Source: Alphaproteobacteria bacterium
GTDB taxonomy: Bacteria; Pseudomonadota; Alphaproteobacteria; UBA9219; RFNS01
Length of the DNA: 64,000 nucleotides
Direction: 5' to 3'
Assembly (NCBI GenBank): GCA_037200005.1
Contig: JBBCGY010000001.1
Coordinates: 168,416 to 232,415 of the forward strand
The notes under the pieces were generated by a model that made no database searches, was not told where the DNA came from, and saw only the letters and a program-made list of their open reading frames with translations. The position numbers were made by a program, and so were the translations under genes. This document shows positions 23,632 to 31,810 of the stretch, one piece after another (positions within the stretch are counted from its first letter, which is position 1; each line of letters starts with the position of its first letter).

Positions 23632-25416
23632 TTACCTTCGCTCGAATAATTTTTCCAAATCCGCCAGCTTCAATTCGATATAAGTCGGGCGGCCGTGATT
23701 GCACTGGCCGCTGTTGGGCATATCTTCCATTTGGCGCAAGAGCGCGTTCATTTCCTCGCCATTCAGCAACCTTCCCGCCCGCACCGAGCCGTGACAAGCA
23801 AGCGTCGAGCAAATATGTTCGAGCTTCTCGCGCAGGCTTTCCGCCGTGCCGTAGGATGCGATCTCGTCGGCAAGATCGCGAATCAGTCCCTTGATGTCCC
23901 GCTGGCTGAACAGCGCCGGAATCTCGCGCACCAGAACCGCGCCCGCGCCGAACGGCTCGATCATCAGGCCGAGCGCCGCCAGCTCCTCGGCGCGCGCGGC
24001 AAGCCTGCCCGCCGCCACGTCGCCGAGATCGACCACTTCCGGCAGCAGCAAAATCTGCCGCTTCACGCCGCCCTCGGCCAGGGCGGCTTTCATCTGCTCA
24101 TAGACGATGCGCTCATGCGCGGCATGCTGATCGACGATGACGAGACTGTCTTGCGTCTGGGCGATGATATAGGTGGCATGCACCTGCGCCCGCGCCGCGC
24201 CCAGGCGATGTTCCGGCTGAACTTCCGCCGCAGATTCGACGCGCGCCGCCGGCGCGGAATCGAACGCCAGAGAGCCGTGCGACATCGGCGGCAGCCCGGA
24301 CGGCATATGAAATCCGCCGCCGTGAGAACCGCCGGAACCTTGGTGAAGCCATGTCATATTTTGTCCGGGCCGCATCGCGGCAAGCGCCTGCGGCGCAAGC
24401 GACGGCGCGGCGCGCCTTGCGTCACGCGACAGCGCGTCGCGGATCGCGGCCACCGTCAGCCCGCGTATCAGCGCGGCGTCGCGAAAACGCACCTCGGCTT
24501 TCGCGGGATGCACATTCACGTCGACCTCGCGCTCCGGCAGCGTGATGAACAGCGCCAGAACCGGCTGCCGTCCCGTGGGCAAGAGATCGCCATAGCCGCC
24601 ACGCACGGCGGCATAGAGCAGCTTGTCCTTCACCGGGCGGCCATTGACGAACAGATATTGCTGCCGCGCCGTCGGGCGGTTGTGAGTCGGAAGGCCGATC
24701 ATGCCGCCCACCGTCACATGGTCGCGGCTCAGCGAAACCGGCATCGAGTTTTCCAGAAATTCCTCGCCCAGCACCTGGCCGATGCGCGTCCGCCGCGCTT
24801 CTTCGATAAGGCCCGGCGCGGGGGCAAAGCGCACGGGACGCCGCCCTTCCTCGATCAGGCTGAACCCGGCATCGGCGCGGCTCAGCGCCAGGCGCTCCAG
24901 AACCTCGCGCGCATGATCGCCCTCGGCGCGCGGCGTCTTGAGAAATTTGAGCCGGGCAGGCGTCGCGTAAAACAGATCGCGCACTTCGATGCGCGTTCCC
25001 AGGCCCGCCGCCGCGGGCTGAGCGATGCCGACCGCGCCGCCTTCGACCGCGATCATCGCGCCACTTTCGCTTCCCGCCGCGCGGCTGGAAATCGACAGCC
25101 GCGATACCGCGCCGATGGAGGGCAGCGCCTCGCCGCGAAACCCCAGCGTGCTGATGGCGAACAGATCGTCGCCGGGAAGCTTGGAGGTGGCATGGCGCTG
25201 GATCGCGCGCGGCAATTCTTCCTGGGTCATGCCCTTGCCGTTATCGACGACCAGAATCATGGACTGGCCGCCATCGCGCAACGTGACCTCGATCTCGCTC
25301 GCGCCCGCGTCGAGCGCGTTCTCGACCAGTTCCTTGACAACGGCCGCCGGCCGTTCGATGACCTCGCCCGCCGCGATCTGGTTGATGAGATTGTCCGGCA
25401 AAACGCGAATCGTCAT
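23632..25416 (-). CDS. mutL: DNA mismatch repair protein MutL with endonuclease motif
   Basis: 594 residues from ATG 25416. Links MutS mismatch recognition to strand incision. N-terminal GHKL ATPase: IAAGEVIERPAAVVKELVEN, NALDAGAS and VVDNGKGM, then TLGFRGEALPSI. The C-terminal dimerisation domain has VDQHAAHERIVYEQM, which fits the DQHA(x)2E(x)4E metal-dependent endonuclease motif, and also ACHGSVRAG and GQCNHGRPT. This marks it as a nicking MutL, as in bacteria without MutH. A longer frame to 25908 reads into the next gene and is not part of it. The start overlaps the stop of the upstream pentapeptide-repeat gene (ATGA), so they are co-translated. Confidence 0.95.
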   Translation of the reverse strand: MTIRVLPDNLINQIAAGEVIERPAAVVKELVENALDAGASEIEVTLRDGGQSMILVVDNGKGMTQEELPRAIQRHATSKLPGDDLFAISTLGFRGEALPSIGAVSRLSISSRAAGSESGAMIAVEGGAVGIAQPAAAGLGTRIEVRDLFYATPARLKFLKTPRAEGDHAREVLERLALSRADAGFSLIEEGRRPVRFAPAPGLIEEARRTRIGQVLGEEFLENSMPVSLSRDHVTVGGMIGLPTHNRPTARQQYLFVNGRPVKDKLLYAAVRGGYGDLLPTGRQPVLALFITLPEREVDVNVHPAKAEVRFRDAALIRGLTVAAIRDALSRDARRAAPSLAPQALAAMRPGQNMTWLHQGSGGSHGGGFHMPSGLPPMSHGSLAFDSAPAARVESAAEVQPEHRLGAARAQVHATYIIAQTQDSLVIVDQHAAHERIVYEQMKAALAEGGVKRQILLLPEVVDLGDVAAGRLAARAEELAALGLMIEPFGAGAVLVREIPALFSQRDIKGLIRDLADEIASYGTAESLREKLEHICSTLACHGSVRAGRLLNGEEMNALLRQMEDMPNSGQCNHGRPTYIELKLADLEKLFERR

Positions 25417-26690
25417 CGCTTCCCATCCATTCGCGTGCCTTCGAGATTGACGGCTTCCATGTCCGCGCCTTGCAGATTCGCGCCGCGCAGATCGGCGTTC
25501 GACAAATTGGCATGCGCGAGGTCGGCTCCCGCGAAATTGACGCCGGTCAAGTCCGCGCCCGAAAGATCGGCATAGCGCAGGCTGGTTCCCGATAAATCGC
25601 TGGCTATGGCTTTGCGGCTGCCGATCTTCAGCGGCTGAAGCTTGGCGCGCTGCAGATGGCTGCCGGTCAATTGCGCTCCGGATAAGTTGGCCCCCCGCAG
25701 ATCGGCCTGGATCATGTTGCACTGCCTGAGATCCGCGCCGCGCAGATCGGCGGCCTGCAGCTGCACTTCCAGCATGTCCTGGCCGTACCAGATGGAATTC
25801 TCGCCCCGGATCATCGCGAGAAGCGCGCGGGTGAAGGGCGGCTCCCGGCGCAGATCGAAGCCGCTGATATCGAGCCGTTCGCCCTCCATGCCTTCGCTCG
25901 CGACCCATAGCGTGTGCGCCTTGAGCCTTTCGGCGAAAGGCTTGTCGAGCTGCGCCAGCGTCGGCCCGGCGGCGGCGGCATCCAGCGCGCCCTTGGTGTC
26001 GGCGTCGAGGAGATTGGCGGATTCGGTCTTGGCTTCCGTCATCACGGCGGCGCGCAGATTGCTTTCCCTCAAATCCGCCTGGCTGAGATCCGCGCCATGC
26101 AGGTTGGCTCCCTCCAGGCTCGCGCCGCGTAAATTGCCGCGCAGCATGACGCTGCCGGCAAGATTGGCGTCCTGGAAATTGGTGTTCATCGCCATGACGC
26201 CGGAAAGTTTCGAGCCGCTCAAATCCGCGCCGCGGAAATCGGTCGTGCTTTCGGCGGTGGCGCGATCGCCGCTTTTCTTGGCCGAAATATCCCCGCCGCC
26301 ATCCTCGTCCTGCGCCTGCGCCATCATCCGGCCGCCGCGCAGATCGGCGCCGGTCATATCCACACCCGCCATCACGGCGCCGCGCAGGACGGCGCCGCGC
26401 AGATCGGCGCGCACCATGCTGGCGTTCAAAAGATTGGCCTCGCGCAAATCGGCGCCGAAGAAGGAGCAGTAATCCAGCGTCGCGTCGCGCAAATCCGCCC
26501 CCGCGAGAACCGCGCCGCCGAAATCCGCGTGGGACATATCCTGGCCGCGCAGCGTCAGGCCGGTCAGGTCGTAATTGATCAGGCTCGCGCGCCGCCCGCC
26601 CACTTTGCCCGCGCGGAACATCGCATGCTTGCGGACCAGATCGTCCAAAGCTTCCTGATCGATGCGGATCGTCGGAGAGGATTCGTTCAT
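25413..26690 (-). CDS. Pentapeptide-repeat protein
   Basis: 425 residues. Two long tracts of A(D/N)LxG-type pentapeptides, about residues 45-235 and 300-420 (for example ADLRGA, ANLHGADLSQADLRESNL), predict two right-handed quadrilateral beta-helices, separated by a non-repeat segment with WVASEGMEGERLDISGF and SIWYGQDMLE. The first 30 residues are charged and non-repetitive. Some pentapeptide proteins mimic DNA and protect gyrase, but this one has no feature that proves such a role. It is the first gene of a unit with mutL, the two overlapping by four bases; it is 79 bases upstream from galE's stop on the same strand. Confidence 0.88.
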   Translation of the reverse strand: MNESSPTIRIDQEALDDLVRKHAMFRAGKVGGRRASLINYDLTGLTLRGQDMSHADFGGAVLAGADLRDATLDYCSFFGADLREANLLNASMVRADLRGAVLRGAVMAGVDMTGADLRGGRMMAQAQDEDGGGDISAKKSGDRATAESTTDFRGADLSGSKLSGVMAMNTNFQDANLAGSVMLRGNLRGASLEGANLHGADLSQADLRESNLRAAVMTEAKTESANLLDADTKGALDAAAAGPTLAQLDKPFAERLKAHTLWVASEGMEGERLDISGFDLRREPPFTRALLAMIRGENSIWYGQDMLEVQLQAADLRGADLRQCNMIQADLRGANLSGAQLTGSHLQRAKLQPLKIGSRKAIASDLSGTSLRYADLSGADLTGVNFAGADLAHANLSNADLRGANLQGADMEAVNLEGTRMDGKR

Positions 26691-26769
26691 GAGCCCAATT
26701 TAAGGCACATCGCGGCGAAAGGGAATCGGTTAGTATCCATTCGGAAACCCGCGATGATGCGCCGCAATA

Positions 26770-27771
26770 TTACGACGGCAGCCGCACATCCAGCACCGCC
26801 TCGCGGTAACGCTGGCCGCGATGCCAGGCAAGGGCGGAGGCGACGATATCGCCGAGCGGGCGGCCCGGCTTCCAGCCCAAAAGCCTGCCCGCCTTCTCGG
26901 CATTGGCGACCAGCGCCGGAGGATCGCCCGCGCGGCGCGGCCCATATTCCGCCGGAACGGGGCCGCCGACGCGATTTTGCACTTCGTCGATGACCTCCTT
27001 GACCGAATAGCCCTTGCCGGTGCCGAGATTGCAGACGGTGCTTTCGCCGCCGCCGAGAAGGTAGCGCAGCGCCGCGACATGCGCCTCGGCGAGATCGCGG
27101 ACATGGACGTAATCGCGCACCGCCGTGCCGTCCGGCGTCGGATAATCGGTGCCGAACACCGTGATCGCGGGCTTATGGCCCAGCGCGGCGAGAATCACGT
27201 TGGGCAGCAGATGGCTCTCCGGCCAATGGGCTTCGCCGATGCCTTCCTCCGCCGCGGCTCCGGCGGCGTTGAAATAACGCAGCGCCACCGACTTCATGTC
27301 CGCCATCTCCCGAAGCGCCTGCTCCGCCGCCAGCTTGGTCTCGCCATAGGGGTTGATCGGCTTGAGCGGCAAATCCTCGGTCAGCGGGGAGATGTCGGGC
27401 ATGCCGTACACGGCGGCGGTCGAGGAAAACACCGCATGGCGAATGCCGCCGGCGCGCGCGGCGGCGAACAGCTTCTTGGCGCGCTCGAAATTATTGTCCC
27501 AGTATTTCGCGGGATTTTGAACCGACTCGCCGACTTCGATGAAAGCGGCGAAATGCATCAGCGCGGCGGGCTTGAACTCGGCGCAGACGCCGCGCACGAA
27601 ATCCTCGTCGCCGATGTCGCCCTGGCGCAGCGGGCCGAATTTCACCGCCCATTCATGCCCCTGCGACAGATTGTCGATGGCCACCGGCGTGAAGCCCGCG
27701 TCCCGCAAGGCAAGGCAGGCATGGCTGCCGATATAGCCGGCGCCGCCGGAAACGAGGATCGTGGATGACAT
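26770..27771 (-). CDS. galE: UDP-glucose 4-epimerase
   Basis: 333 residues, normal for GalE, which interconverts UDP-glucose and UDP-galactose using bound NAD. Motifs: ILVSGGAGYIGSHA at the N-terminus, IDNLSQGH, ALMHFAAFIEVGES, SSTAAVYG, the catalytic Y-GET-K, and RYFNAAGA, VFGTDYPTPDGTAVRDYVHV with GKGYSVKEV. It supplies precursors for surface polysaccharide. A short repeat-rich region and tRNA-Gly lie upstream; the unrelated pentapeptide gene is downstream. Confidence 0.95.
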   Translation of the reverse strand: MSSTILVSGGAGYIGSHACLALRDAGFTPVAIDNLSQGHEWAVKFGPLRQGDIGDEDFVRGVCAEFKPAALMHFAAFIEVGESVQNPAKYWDNNFERAKKLFAAARAGGIRHAVFSSTAAVYGMPDISPLTEDLPLKPINPYGETKLAAEQALREMADMKSVALRYFNAAGAAAEEGIGEAHWPESHLLPNVILAALGHKPAITVFGTDYPTPDGTAVRDYVHVRDLAEAHVAALRYLLGGGESTVCNLGTGKGYSVKEVIDEVQNRVGGPVPAEYGPRRAGDPPALVANAEKAGRLLGWKPGRPLGDIVASALAWHRGQRYREAVLDVRLPS

Positions 27772-27845
27772 GGGTGCCTATAAATATATCTTTGTTTATG
27801 CTTCGTCCGCCGTCGCGTCGCGTCGCGAAGCTATGGCGGGACACT

Positions 27846-27883
27846 CGGTTTTTCTAAGCGCGCCAGCGCGCTAAGAAAAACCG
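27846..27883. repeat. 17-bp inverted repeat next to tRNA-Gly
   Basis: CGGTTTTTCTAAGCGCG (27846-27862) and CGCGCTAAGAAAAACCG (27867-27883) pair with a single mismatch around CCAG. It is adjacent to the 3' end of tRNA-Gly on the minus strand. It could end tRNA transcription, although the U-rich part lies inside the stem, or it may be an extragenic palindrome. CGTCG-type short repeats and a GTCCGCC/GGCGGGAC pair precede it (about 27805-27843). Confidence 0.5.
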
Positions 27884-27884
27884 G

Positions 27885-27958
27885 TGGAGCGGGTGGCGGG
27901 AATCGAACCCGCGTAGCCAGCTTGGAAGGCTGGAACTCTACCATTGAGTTACACCCGC
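27885..27958 (-). tRNA. tRNA-Gly (TCC)
   Basis: On the minus strand the sequence begins GCGGGTG, has a D-arm with AACTCAATGGTAGAGTT, an anticodon stem CCAGC/GCTGG around loop CTTCCAA (anticodon TCC), and a T-arm GCGGGTTCGATTCCCGC. It ends CACCCGCT with CCA encoded. The acceptor stem pairs fully (GCGGGTG with CACCCGC). All four arms fold without mismatch. Reads GGA and, by wobble, other glycine codons. It lies between galE and the quinone oxidoreductase gene. Confidence 0.96.
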
Positions 27959-28054
27959 GCTCATCGATCGAAAAACACGGCGACCGGTCATCAGACGTAG
28001 CCGAAAATCAAGACCGGTTCAACAAATCCCGCGTTTCGCAGGGCCGATTACCGG

Positions 28055-29026
28055 CTATGGCATTAAAATAACCTTCCCCGCCGTCTGCCGCCCTTCGAGC
28101 GCCTCATGAGCCTTGGCGGCGTCGGCGAGGGCGAAACGGGTCATCTGATCGAGCAGCACGGCGCCGGATTTCAGCATCAGGAACAAATGCGCGGCGCGGC
28201 GCCCCAGTTCCTGCGGCGTGGCGATATAATGGGGCAGCGAAGGCCGGGTCAGCGTGAGCGAGCCCAGCGCGCCGAGCCGCGCCACGTCGAGCGGCGGAAT
28301 CGCGCCGGAAGACTGGCCGAAGCTGACCAGCGTGCCGCGCGGCTTGAGGCATTGCAGGCTACCCTCAAACGTCGTCTTGCCGACAGAATCATAGACGACA
28401 TCGACGCCCAGGCCGCCGGTGATCTCGCGCGCCCTTTCGGCGAAATCCTCGCTTTGGTAATCGATCGCATGGGCGCAGCCATAATGCAGCGCGAGGCGCG
28501 TCTTGGTTTCGCCGCCCGCGGTGCCGATGACCGTCGCGCCGTGATGCGCCGCCCACTGGGTTAGCAAAAGGCCGACGCCGCCCGCCGCCGCATGCAGCAG
28601 AATAGTATGCCAAGGCATGACTTCAAAGCTCGAGGTGATGAGATATTCGGCGGTCAGGCCCTGCAGCAGCACCGCGGCCGCCGTCGCGCTGTCGAGCCAG
28701 TCGGGCAGCGGCACCAGCCGGTCCGCCTTGACCAGATTGTGCGTGGCGTAGGTTCCGGGCTTGTCGGCGACATAGGCGACGCGCATTCCTTCGGAAATTT
28801 TCTCGACGCCCGCGCCCACCGCCTCGACCACGCCCGCCGCCTCGAGGCCGAGGCCCCCCGGCAGCGCGACCGGATAAAATCCCGTGCGGTGATAGATATC
28901 GATGAAATTGACGCCGATGGCTTCATGGCGAATCAGCGCCTCGCCGGGTCCGGGCGCGCCGAGCCGCAAAGGCTGCAGCCGCATGATGTCGGGGCCGCCG
29001 GGCGCGGCGAAGGTGATGGCCTGCAT
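28055..29026 (-). CDS. Quinone oxidoreductase (zeta-crystallin-like MDR)
   Basis: 323 residues, NADPH-dependent medium-chain reductase without zinc. N-terminal GroES-like domain: PGPGEALIRHEAIGVNFIDIYHRTG and LGLEAAGVVEAVG, typical of the QOR subgroup. The nucleotide-binding domain has HAAAGGVGLLLTQWA and DVVYDSVGKTTFE. Expected to reduce quinones by one electron; the physiological substrate cannot be told. It is followed five bases later on the same strand by the dienelactone hydrolase gene reading (upstream member), so the pair 29730-28055 is likely an operon. Confidence 0.9.
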   Translation of the reverse strand: MQAITFAAPGGPDIMRLQPLRLGAPGPGEALIRHEAIGVNFIDIYHRTGFYPVALPGGLGLEAAGVVEAVGAGVEKISEGMRVAYVADKPGTYATHNLVKADRLVPLPDWLDSATAAAVLLQGLTAEYLITSSFEVMPWHTILLHAAAGGVGLLLTQWAAHHGATVIGTAGGETKTRLALHYGCAHAIDYQSEDFAERAREITGGLGVDVVYDSVGKTTFEGSLQCLKPRGTLVSFGQSSGAIPPLDVARLGALGSLTLTRPSLPHYIATPQELGRRAAHLFLMLKSGAVLLDQMTRFALADAAKAHEALEGRQTAGKVILMP

Positions 29027-29031
29027 CCTGG

Positions 29032-29730
29032 CTAACTCCGCAAGTGAGCGGCAAAAAATTCGGCGCTGCGCTTGTTCGCCAGCGCCGCCGCGGCTTCGTC
29101 CCAGTGAACGCCGCCGGGACGGGCGAAGGCGTGATCGGCGTCCGGATAGACGGGCGCCTGGATGCGGCTGTTCTTGGCGACGGCCGCCAGGACTTTTTCC
29201 TGCGCTTGCGGCGACGAGAATTTATCTTTCCCGGCCATATGCATCAGAAGCGGGCAGCGTATGTCCGGCACATCCTCGAGCAGATTCTCAAGCCCGACGC
29301 CGTAATAGCTGACGCCGCAATCGAGATCGCTGCGCGCCGTCAGAAGAAAGGCCAGCTTGCCGCCCAGGCAATAGCCCACCGTGCCGACCTTGCCGTTGCA
29401 GCCCGGCATCGTGCGCGCATAGGCCAGCGCCGCCAGCAGATCGTCGACGCCGCTGGCGACGTCGAAGCGCTCATAGAGCCCGAATGCCTGTTTCATATCG
29501 GCGTCGGTCTGGTCGGAAAGCTGGATATGAGGCTCGAGCCTCCAGAAAAGATCGGGGCATATGGCGAGGTAGCCGTCGCGCGCCAAATCGTCGCAAATGC
29601 CGCGCATGGCCGGATTGACGCCGAAAATCTCCTGGATGACGATGATCGCGGGCGCGGAAACGAAATCGGGCCGCGCCACATAGGCGTCGAAATGGCGGCC
29701 GTCGAGGGAAGGGATTCGGGTGTCGAACAT
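29032..29730 (-). CDS. Dienelactone hydrolase family protein
   Basis: 232 residues, alpha/beta-hydrolase. The catalytic triad is visible: Cys121 in GYCLGG, Asp169 in MAGKDKF and His200 in YPDADHAF. This Cys-Asp-His arrangement defines the carboxymethylenebutenolidase (dienelactone hydrolase) family. Glu34 in VIQEIFGVN is the expected interacting residue. The substrate is not certain, since many family members are not part of chlorocatechol pathways and no other catechol genes are nearby. It is the first gene of a unit with the quinone oxidoreductase, separated by 5 bases. Confidence 0.88.
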   Translation of the reverse strand: MFDTRIPSLDGRHFDAYVARPDFVSAPAIIVIQEIFGVNPAMRGICDDLARDGYLAICPDLFWRLEPHIQLSDQTDADMKQAFGLYERFDVASGVDDLLAALAYARTMPGCNGKVGTVGYCLGGKLAFLLTARSDLDCGVSYYGVGLENLLEDVPDIRCPLLMHMAGKDKFSSPQAQEKVLAAVAKNSRIQAPVYPDADHAFARPGGVHWDEAAAALANKRSAEFFAAHLRS

Positions 29731-29806
29731 GGAGGCGTATCCCAGAATGAGAAACCGGCTTTATCAGGCGGCGCGGCCTGTGGTACCATGTGGTATCGTC
29801 AGTCCG

Positions 29807-29896
29807 CTTGAGAACCCGAAAAAATTCTGTCGCCGGCGCGATGAAGACATTGAGAAAAACCACCCGGCCGCGACAGAATTTTTTCGGGTTCTCAAG
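29807..29896. repeat. Perfect 27-bp inverted repeat element
   Basis: The arms at 29807-29833 and 29870-29896 are exact reverse complements (left arm begins CTTGAGAACCCG, right arm ends CGGGTTCTCAAG), with a 36-base spacer. The element lies between two divergent genes, so it cannot be a transcription terminator for either of them. Both arms encode peptide-like ENPKKF/EFFRVL in minus-strand frames, as palindromic elements do, but no gene is supported. Probably a dispersed palindromic repeat. Confidence 0.8.
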
Positions 29897-29961
29897 TTGA
29901 CGTAGTATATAAGCCATAATATTCCCTTCCCTCAAGAAAGATCGCGCAAAGGCCAGCCGCC

Positions 29962-30237
29962 ATGAAATTGACCATGAATGTCGAATGCACGCCCGAGGAA
30001 GCGCGGGCCTTTTTCGGGCTGCCCGACCTGCAGCCGATGCAGCAGCGCCTGATGGAGGAACTCGAGGCGCGGATGATGGCCAATATCAAGGCCATGGACC
30101 CCGAAGCGCTGGCGCGCAGCTGGTTTCCCGCCAGCATCCAGGGCATGGAACAGCTGCAAAAAATGTTCTGGGGCCAGATCCAGCAAGGCATGGCGGGCTT
30201 TAACCAAGCGGCTGGGTTATCCGAGAAAAAGAAATAG
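29962..30237 (+). CDS. DUF6489-like small protein
   Basis: 91 residues: MKLTMNVECTPEEARAFFGLPDLQP followed by a Met-rich helix (MQQRLMEELEARMMANIKAM) and a second helix (MEQLQKMFWGQIQQGM), ending Lys-rich. I associate this opening (CTPEEARAFFGLPD) with the alphaproteobacterial family DUF6489; this is from memory and untested. No function is known for it. It looks cytoplasmic and helical. The gene is divergent from the dienelactone hydrolase gene and 120 bases upstream of the paralogue pair. Confidence 0.7.
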   Translation: MKLTMNVECTPEEARAFFGLPDLQPMQQRLMEELEARMMANIKAMDPEALARSWFPASIQGMEQLQKMFWGQIQQGMAGFNQAAGLSEKKK

Positions 30238-30257
30238 GGATCGCGTCGAAATCTCTG

Positions 30258-30335
30258 AAAATATTGCAAGAGCCAATATTTTGCAGTAACTTACCGTTTA
30301 TTGAAGCCTGACAAGACGATATTGCCTTGCAATAT
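30258..30335 (+). promoter_or_regulatory. Two AATATTG palindromes upstream of the 30358 gene
   Basis: AAAATATTG (30258-30266) and CAATATTTT (30274-30282) form perfect 9-base arms. A second palindrome, ATATTGC (30319-30325) with GCAATAT (30329-30335), lies 37 bases on. Both share an AATATTGC core. The second ends 22 bases before the ATG at 30358, so the pair may be operators for a regulator of the paralogue genes. Confidence 0.4.
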
Positions 30336-30357
30336 GGTTTTGTTGTAGGGGACGACC

Positions 30358-30966
30358 ATGATAACGGGAAAAGATAAGCCGTCTTTCGATATATGGTTGC
30401 GCTGGGCGGATGTGCTGGCGCGGCGCCTCGATACCGTGCGCCAGGTTTACGAAGATCACGGCGACCATGATTCCACGGCCAAAACCGCGGTCTATCTCGG
30501 ACAGTTGCAGCATGTGCTGGCGGGAGCGCTGGCGCGCTATTTGTCGGGACAGCCCTATGCCGCGCTCAACCAGCTATCTCACGGCCAGGAAAAACTGGAT
30601 GAAACCCAAATCCGCGCGCTGGCGGGCATATTCCGCGCCGCGCTCGACGCGTTGCCCAAGATTTCCCGCGATATGCAGAAACTTCTGCACTCCAAATGGA
30701 ACGGCGAATGCAGCGGACGCTTGGCGTCCGACCTGTTCAAGGGGCCGCGCGGCGCCGTGAATGAGGGCATCGGCAGCGGCCTGCCCCATGACGGCCAGCT
30801 GCCCCAGGCGCTGGACGCGTTGCTGCGGCAGGAAGAAACCGGCGAGCAGCGCCCGGCGCGGGTCAGCGCTCTTTCCGCCGACCAGCAGCAGCGCTGGACG
30901 GATACCGCGCGGCGCTGGGCGGATCAGAATAGCGGGCACTTGCGCCGCGCAGGCTCGGTCGAGTAG
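30358..30966 (+). CDS. Unknown protein, paralogue A
   Basis: 202 residues, soluble, largely helical. Two blocks match the next gene: an N-terminal block with FDIWLRWADVLARRLDTVRQVYEDH and a central block DLFKGPRGAVNEGIGSG...LPQALDALL (about residues 5-35 and 120-155). The C-terminal end is Gln/Trp-rich (QQRWTDTARRWADQ). No family recognised. The ATG follows GTAGGGG by 9-10 bases. It is the first of two genes separated by only 8 bases, behind the two palindromes at 30258-30335. Confidence 0.6.
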   Translation: MITGKDKPSFDIWLRWADVLARRLDTVRQVYEDHGDHDSTAKTAVYLGQLQHVLAGALARYLSGQPYAALNQLSHGQEKLDETQIRALAGIFRAALDALPKISRDMQKLLHSKWNGECSGRLASDLFKGPRGAVNEGIGSGLPHDGQLPQALDALLRQEETGEQRPARVSALSADQQQRWTDTARRWADQNSGHLRRAGSVE

Positions 30967-30974
30967 AAATCCCC

Positions 30975-31646
30975 ATGTCGAAATTAAGCCAGCGCGCGCC
31001 CTTTAACGATTGGTGGTATTGGTCGGAATGCCTTAGCAAAAGGTTCCGCACCATCTGCGACATTTATCATGAGAATATCGAGCATACGCGCGCCCACGAC
31101 GCTTCGAATTGGTCGAAGAAACTGAAAGAGAACTGTCAGCCGCCGGTCGAAGCCATGCGCAAGGGCATGAAGACCGACGAGCAGAAAGCCGAAGTGAAAC
31201 GGCTGGAAGAAGAGGCCATCGCCAACGCGGCGCAGATGTTCCGCGAAATCATGGTCAATTTCCCCTTCATCTCGAGCTCGATGCAGGCGCTGCTCGCCGT
31301 CACCTGGCAGGAATGCGAATGGGAAAAACCCGTGCCGGACGAATATGACGAAGACACCGGCCTGCTCAAGCCCAAGCCGAAGAAAAAGAAAATCGACGAG
31401 CGGATCACCGAGCTTTTCTGGGGGCCGAAACAGCGTCAGGACGAAGGCATCCGCAGCGGCAAGGTAGCGGATGGCGGCCTGCCCGGCATTCTTTACAATC
31501 TACTCGCCGCCGAAAAAACCTCCTCGACCCGCACGCCGACCGATTACGGCCAGGCGCTGCAGGCCGCCGCCGTGCAGCAGCAGGTCGCGACCACCAAGGC
31601 GCAAGCGTCGGCGGGCATGAATTTCAGGCCGGGTGGAGGAATGTGA
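30975..31646 (+). CDS. Unknown protein, paralogue B
   Basis: 223 residues. FNDWWYWSECLSKRFRTICDIYHEN near the start matches the corresponding block of the preceding gene, and LFWGPKQRQDEGIRSG...LPGILYNLL matches the second block, so the two genes are diverged tandem duplicates. Between the blocks is a Lys/Glu-rich helix and a KPKPKKKK stretch that is absent from paralogue A. The C-terminus is Gln/Ala-rich. No signal peptide or membrane helix, no known family. Translation probably follows the first gene in one operon (8-base gap). Confidence 0.6.
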   Translation: MSKLSQRAPFNDWWYWSECLSKRFRTICDIYHENIEHTRAHDASNWSKKLKENCQPPVEAMRKGMKTDEQKAEVKRLEEEAIANAAQMFREIMVNFPFISSSMQALLAVTWQECEWEKPVPDEYDEDTGLLKPKPKKKKIDERITELFWGPKQRQDEGIRSGKVADGGLPGILYNLLAAEKTSSTRTPTDYGQALQAAAVQQQVATTKAQASAGMNFRPGGGM

Positions 31647-31664
31647 GGGGCTTTGTTGGTGAGT

Positions 31665-31747
31665 GAAGCCGCAGGCTTCGCGAACCTACAAAACCCCATG
31701 AACGCCTTTGGCGTTCAAACCCGCCGAAGCTTCCGCGCAGCGGAAGC
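31665..31747. repeat. Array of three short palindromes
   Basis: Three hairpins follow paralogue B: GAAGCC/GGCTTC (31665-31679), GAACGCC/GGCGTTC (31700-31716) and GCTTCCGC/GCGGAAGC (31729-31747), each with a 3-base loop. There is no U-run after any of them. They look like an extragenic palindromic element rather than a terminator; they also mark the boundary to the AT-richer 31811 gene. Confidence 0.5.
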
Positions 31748-31810
31748 GAAGGGGGATTGATTCAAAAAGAACCTGGGGAAAAGCCGTATTTTCTTTGTAT
31801 AGGACAACAG

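Noticed and set aside
23695-25575. Long plus-strand frame opposite mutL
   Set aside because: Antisense shadow; the minus frame is clearly MutL.
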